A model generated the notes under the pieces. It was given only the letters and a program-made list of their open reading frames with translations, was not told the DNA's origin and did no database searches. From NCBI GenBank assembly GCA_036346275.1, contig CM070713.1:71912382-71976381 (forward strand): a stretch of 64,000 nt of DNA, given 5' to 3'. The stretch comes from Otatea glauca (lineage: Eukaryota; Streptophyta; Magnoliopsida; Poales; Poaceae). Made by a program: the position numbers and the translations under genes. The number at the start of each line of letters is the position of its first letter. The stretch's first letter is position 1. Of the stretch, positions 63,201-64,000 are shown piece by piece.

Positions 63201-64000
63201 TGGGATAAAGAATAAATTGCATATTTATTCATGACAGAAGTATGCTTTTCTAGAGCTTACAATTCATTATTCAAAAGAAATTGCTCACAACAAAAAAAAT
63301 AATGCGATTCATGCATTAACGGGCTTTGGACTTTCCCTTGGCCTGAAACTTTCCTTTTCCACCTTGCTTGCCCTTCTTTGTATGAGTGGGCTTTTCACCT
63401 TATAGCTGTTGGCATTGACTTCTGTGCCAATGCCTCTTCCAGATGGCTGTGAGACGAAGTTCTTGCGTAGAACTTTATCTTGTGACTCCACAACTTGCAT
63501 GACATCAATCAGTTCGCTATACTCCTTGTATGCGTTCCGACGATAGCTGCGTGCACTGTGGATAGCATTTGGGTGGAGGGTGGAGAGAGTCTTTTCAATC
63601 TTCTCCTCGTCAGTGATCTTCTTGCCACATAGGGAGAGATTGGTACAAATTCTGTGCAAGGCAGAATTGTACTTGGCCACTGTTCTGTAGTATGCAAATC
63701 TTAGGCAGACCCAATCTTGCTGTGCTCGGGGCAAGATGGTGTACTTGAGCTTCTCGAATCACTTCTGAAGTGCAGTCCAAAGCTCAAGTGCACTCTCCTC
63801 AGCCATGTATTCATTCTTCAGAGTGGCTGAGAGGTGGTGTCTGAGGAAGTGCAAGGCTTGATCGTTCTGCTCAGCGGTAGGTTGCACGTCCTGCGAGGAC
63901 CCTAGACCAATCGCAGCACGGAGCTTCTTGCCCCCAAGAACGATCTTCACGTCCGATGCCCAAGTGAGGTAGTTCTGACCGTGCGGGGCCAGTTCTTCAA
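60023..64000 (-). mobile_element. Copia LTR retrotransposon, internally deleted, running off the window
   Basis: Minus-strand order from the window edge: gag of the UBN2 type (63309-63950, QKVLRK and SARSYRRNAYKEYSELIDVM region), aspartic protease CIVDSGTTNTILRE (62915-63112), GAG-pre-integrase (62627-62824), integrase core (62252-62437, RVKSIRMDNAGEF) and its C-terminal part (61810-62046, HLRKFGCKVYVP), then a linker, the RT C-terminal end (61012-61365, GALMYLANSTRPDIAFAVNL), RNase H (60500-60874, YEDNAACVAQAQMGYVKSN) and the 3' LTR. The RT catalytic core with YVDD is missing between about 61366 and 61440, and frames are broken in several places, so it is non-autonomous. Confidence 0.85.

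Overview
The window is nuclear DNA from a grass (Poaceae), probably a panicoid relative of sorghum, millet or maize. The signs are GC-rich, intron-poor coding exons (peroxidase, DUF4228 gene), GT-AG introns, and grass-type transposons everywhere: Stowaway and Tourist-like MITEs, Copia, RTE LINE, PIF/Harbinger, Helitron, and Mutator- and hAT-like elements. Species is inference; I could not run a search.

Three genes look intact. (1) A single-exon class III peroxidase of the PER41/PER63 type, 1169-2164 (+), complete with signal peptide, both haem-pocket histidines and eight cysteines. (2) A very large gene on the minus strand, 8814-37162, for the nuclear-pore anchor NUA (plant TPR/Mlp, nuclear basket). 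I resolved it into 49 exons that join in phase into 2,024 residues, from the start MPLFMSDEEL to an RG-rich end. (3) A three-exon DUF4228/PADRE stress-type gene, 47942-49519 (-), 170 residues.

Between the peroxidase and NUA lies a decayed, intron-containing copy of an ER-degradation alpha-mannosidase (EDEM/MNS5-like) at 4231-6880, followed by Mutator-like and hAT-like non-autonomous elements with clear target-site duplications. NUA introns hold a Copia gag fragment, several MITEs, an RTE-type LINE and a small Helitron, all without damage to splice sites.

From 37.4 kb on, the sequence is mostly repeats: a Tourist-like MITE, short tandem duplications, a Copia RT/RNase H relic joined to a plant-mobile-domain pseudogene, a possible Gypsy LTR edge, and an unusual block dense in GACCACT heptamers (45.1-46.0 kb). 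After the DUF4228 gene come two truncated host gene pieces, the N-lobe of an ATG1-like kinase (52.2-52.6 kb) and the first exon of a dienoyl-CoA isomerase/enoyl-CoA hydratase-like gene (58.46-58.79 kb). These lie on either side of a decayed PIF/Harbinger element. The window ends inside a minus-strand Copia element whose 3' LTR is at 60023-60252.

I found no evidence of a new multi-gene system. The most informative items are the resolved NUA gene model, the decayed mannosidase copy, the captured or stranded gene fragments, and the heptamer block.
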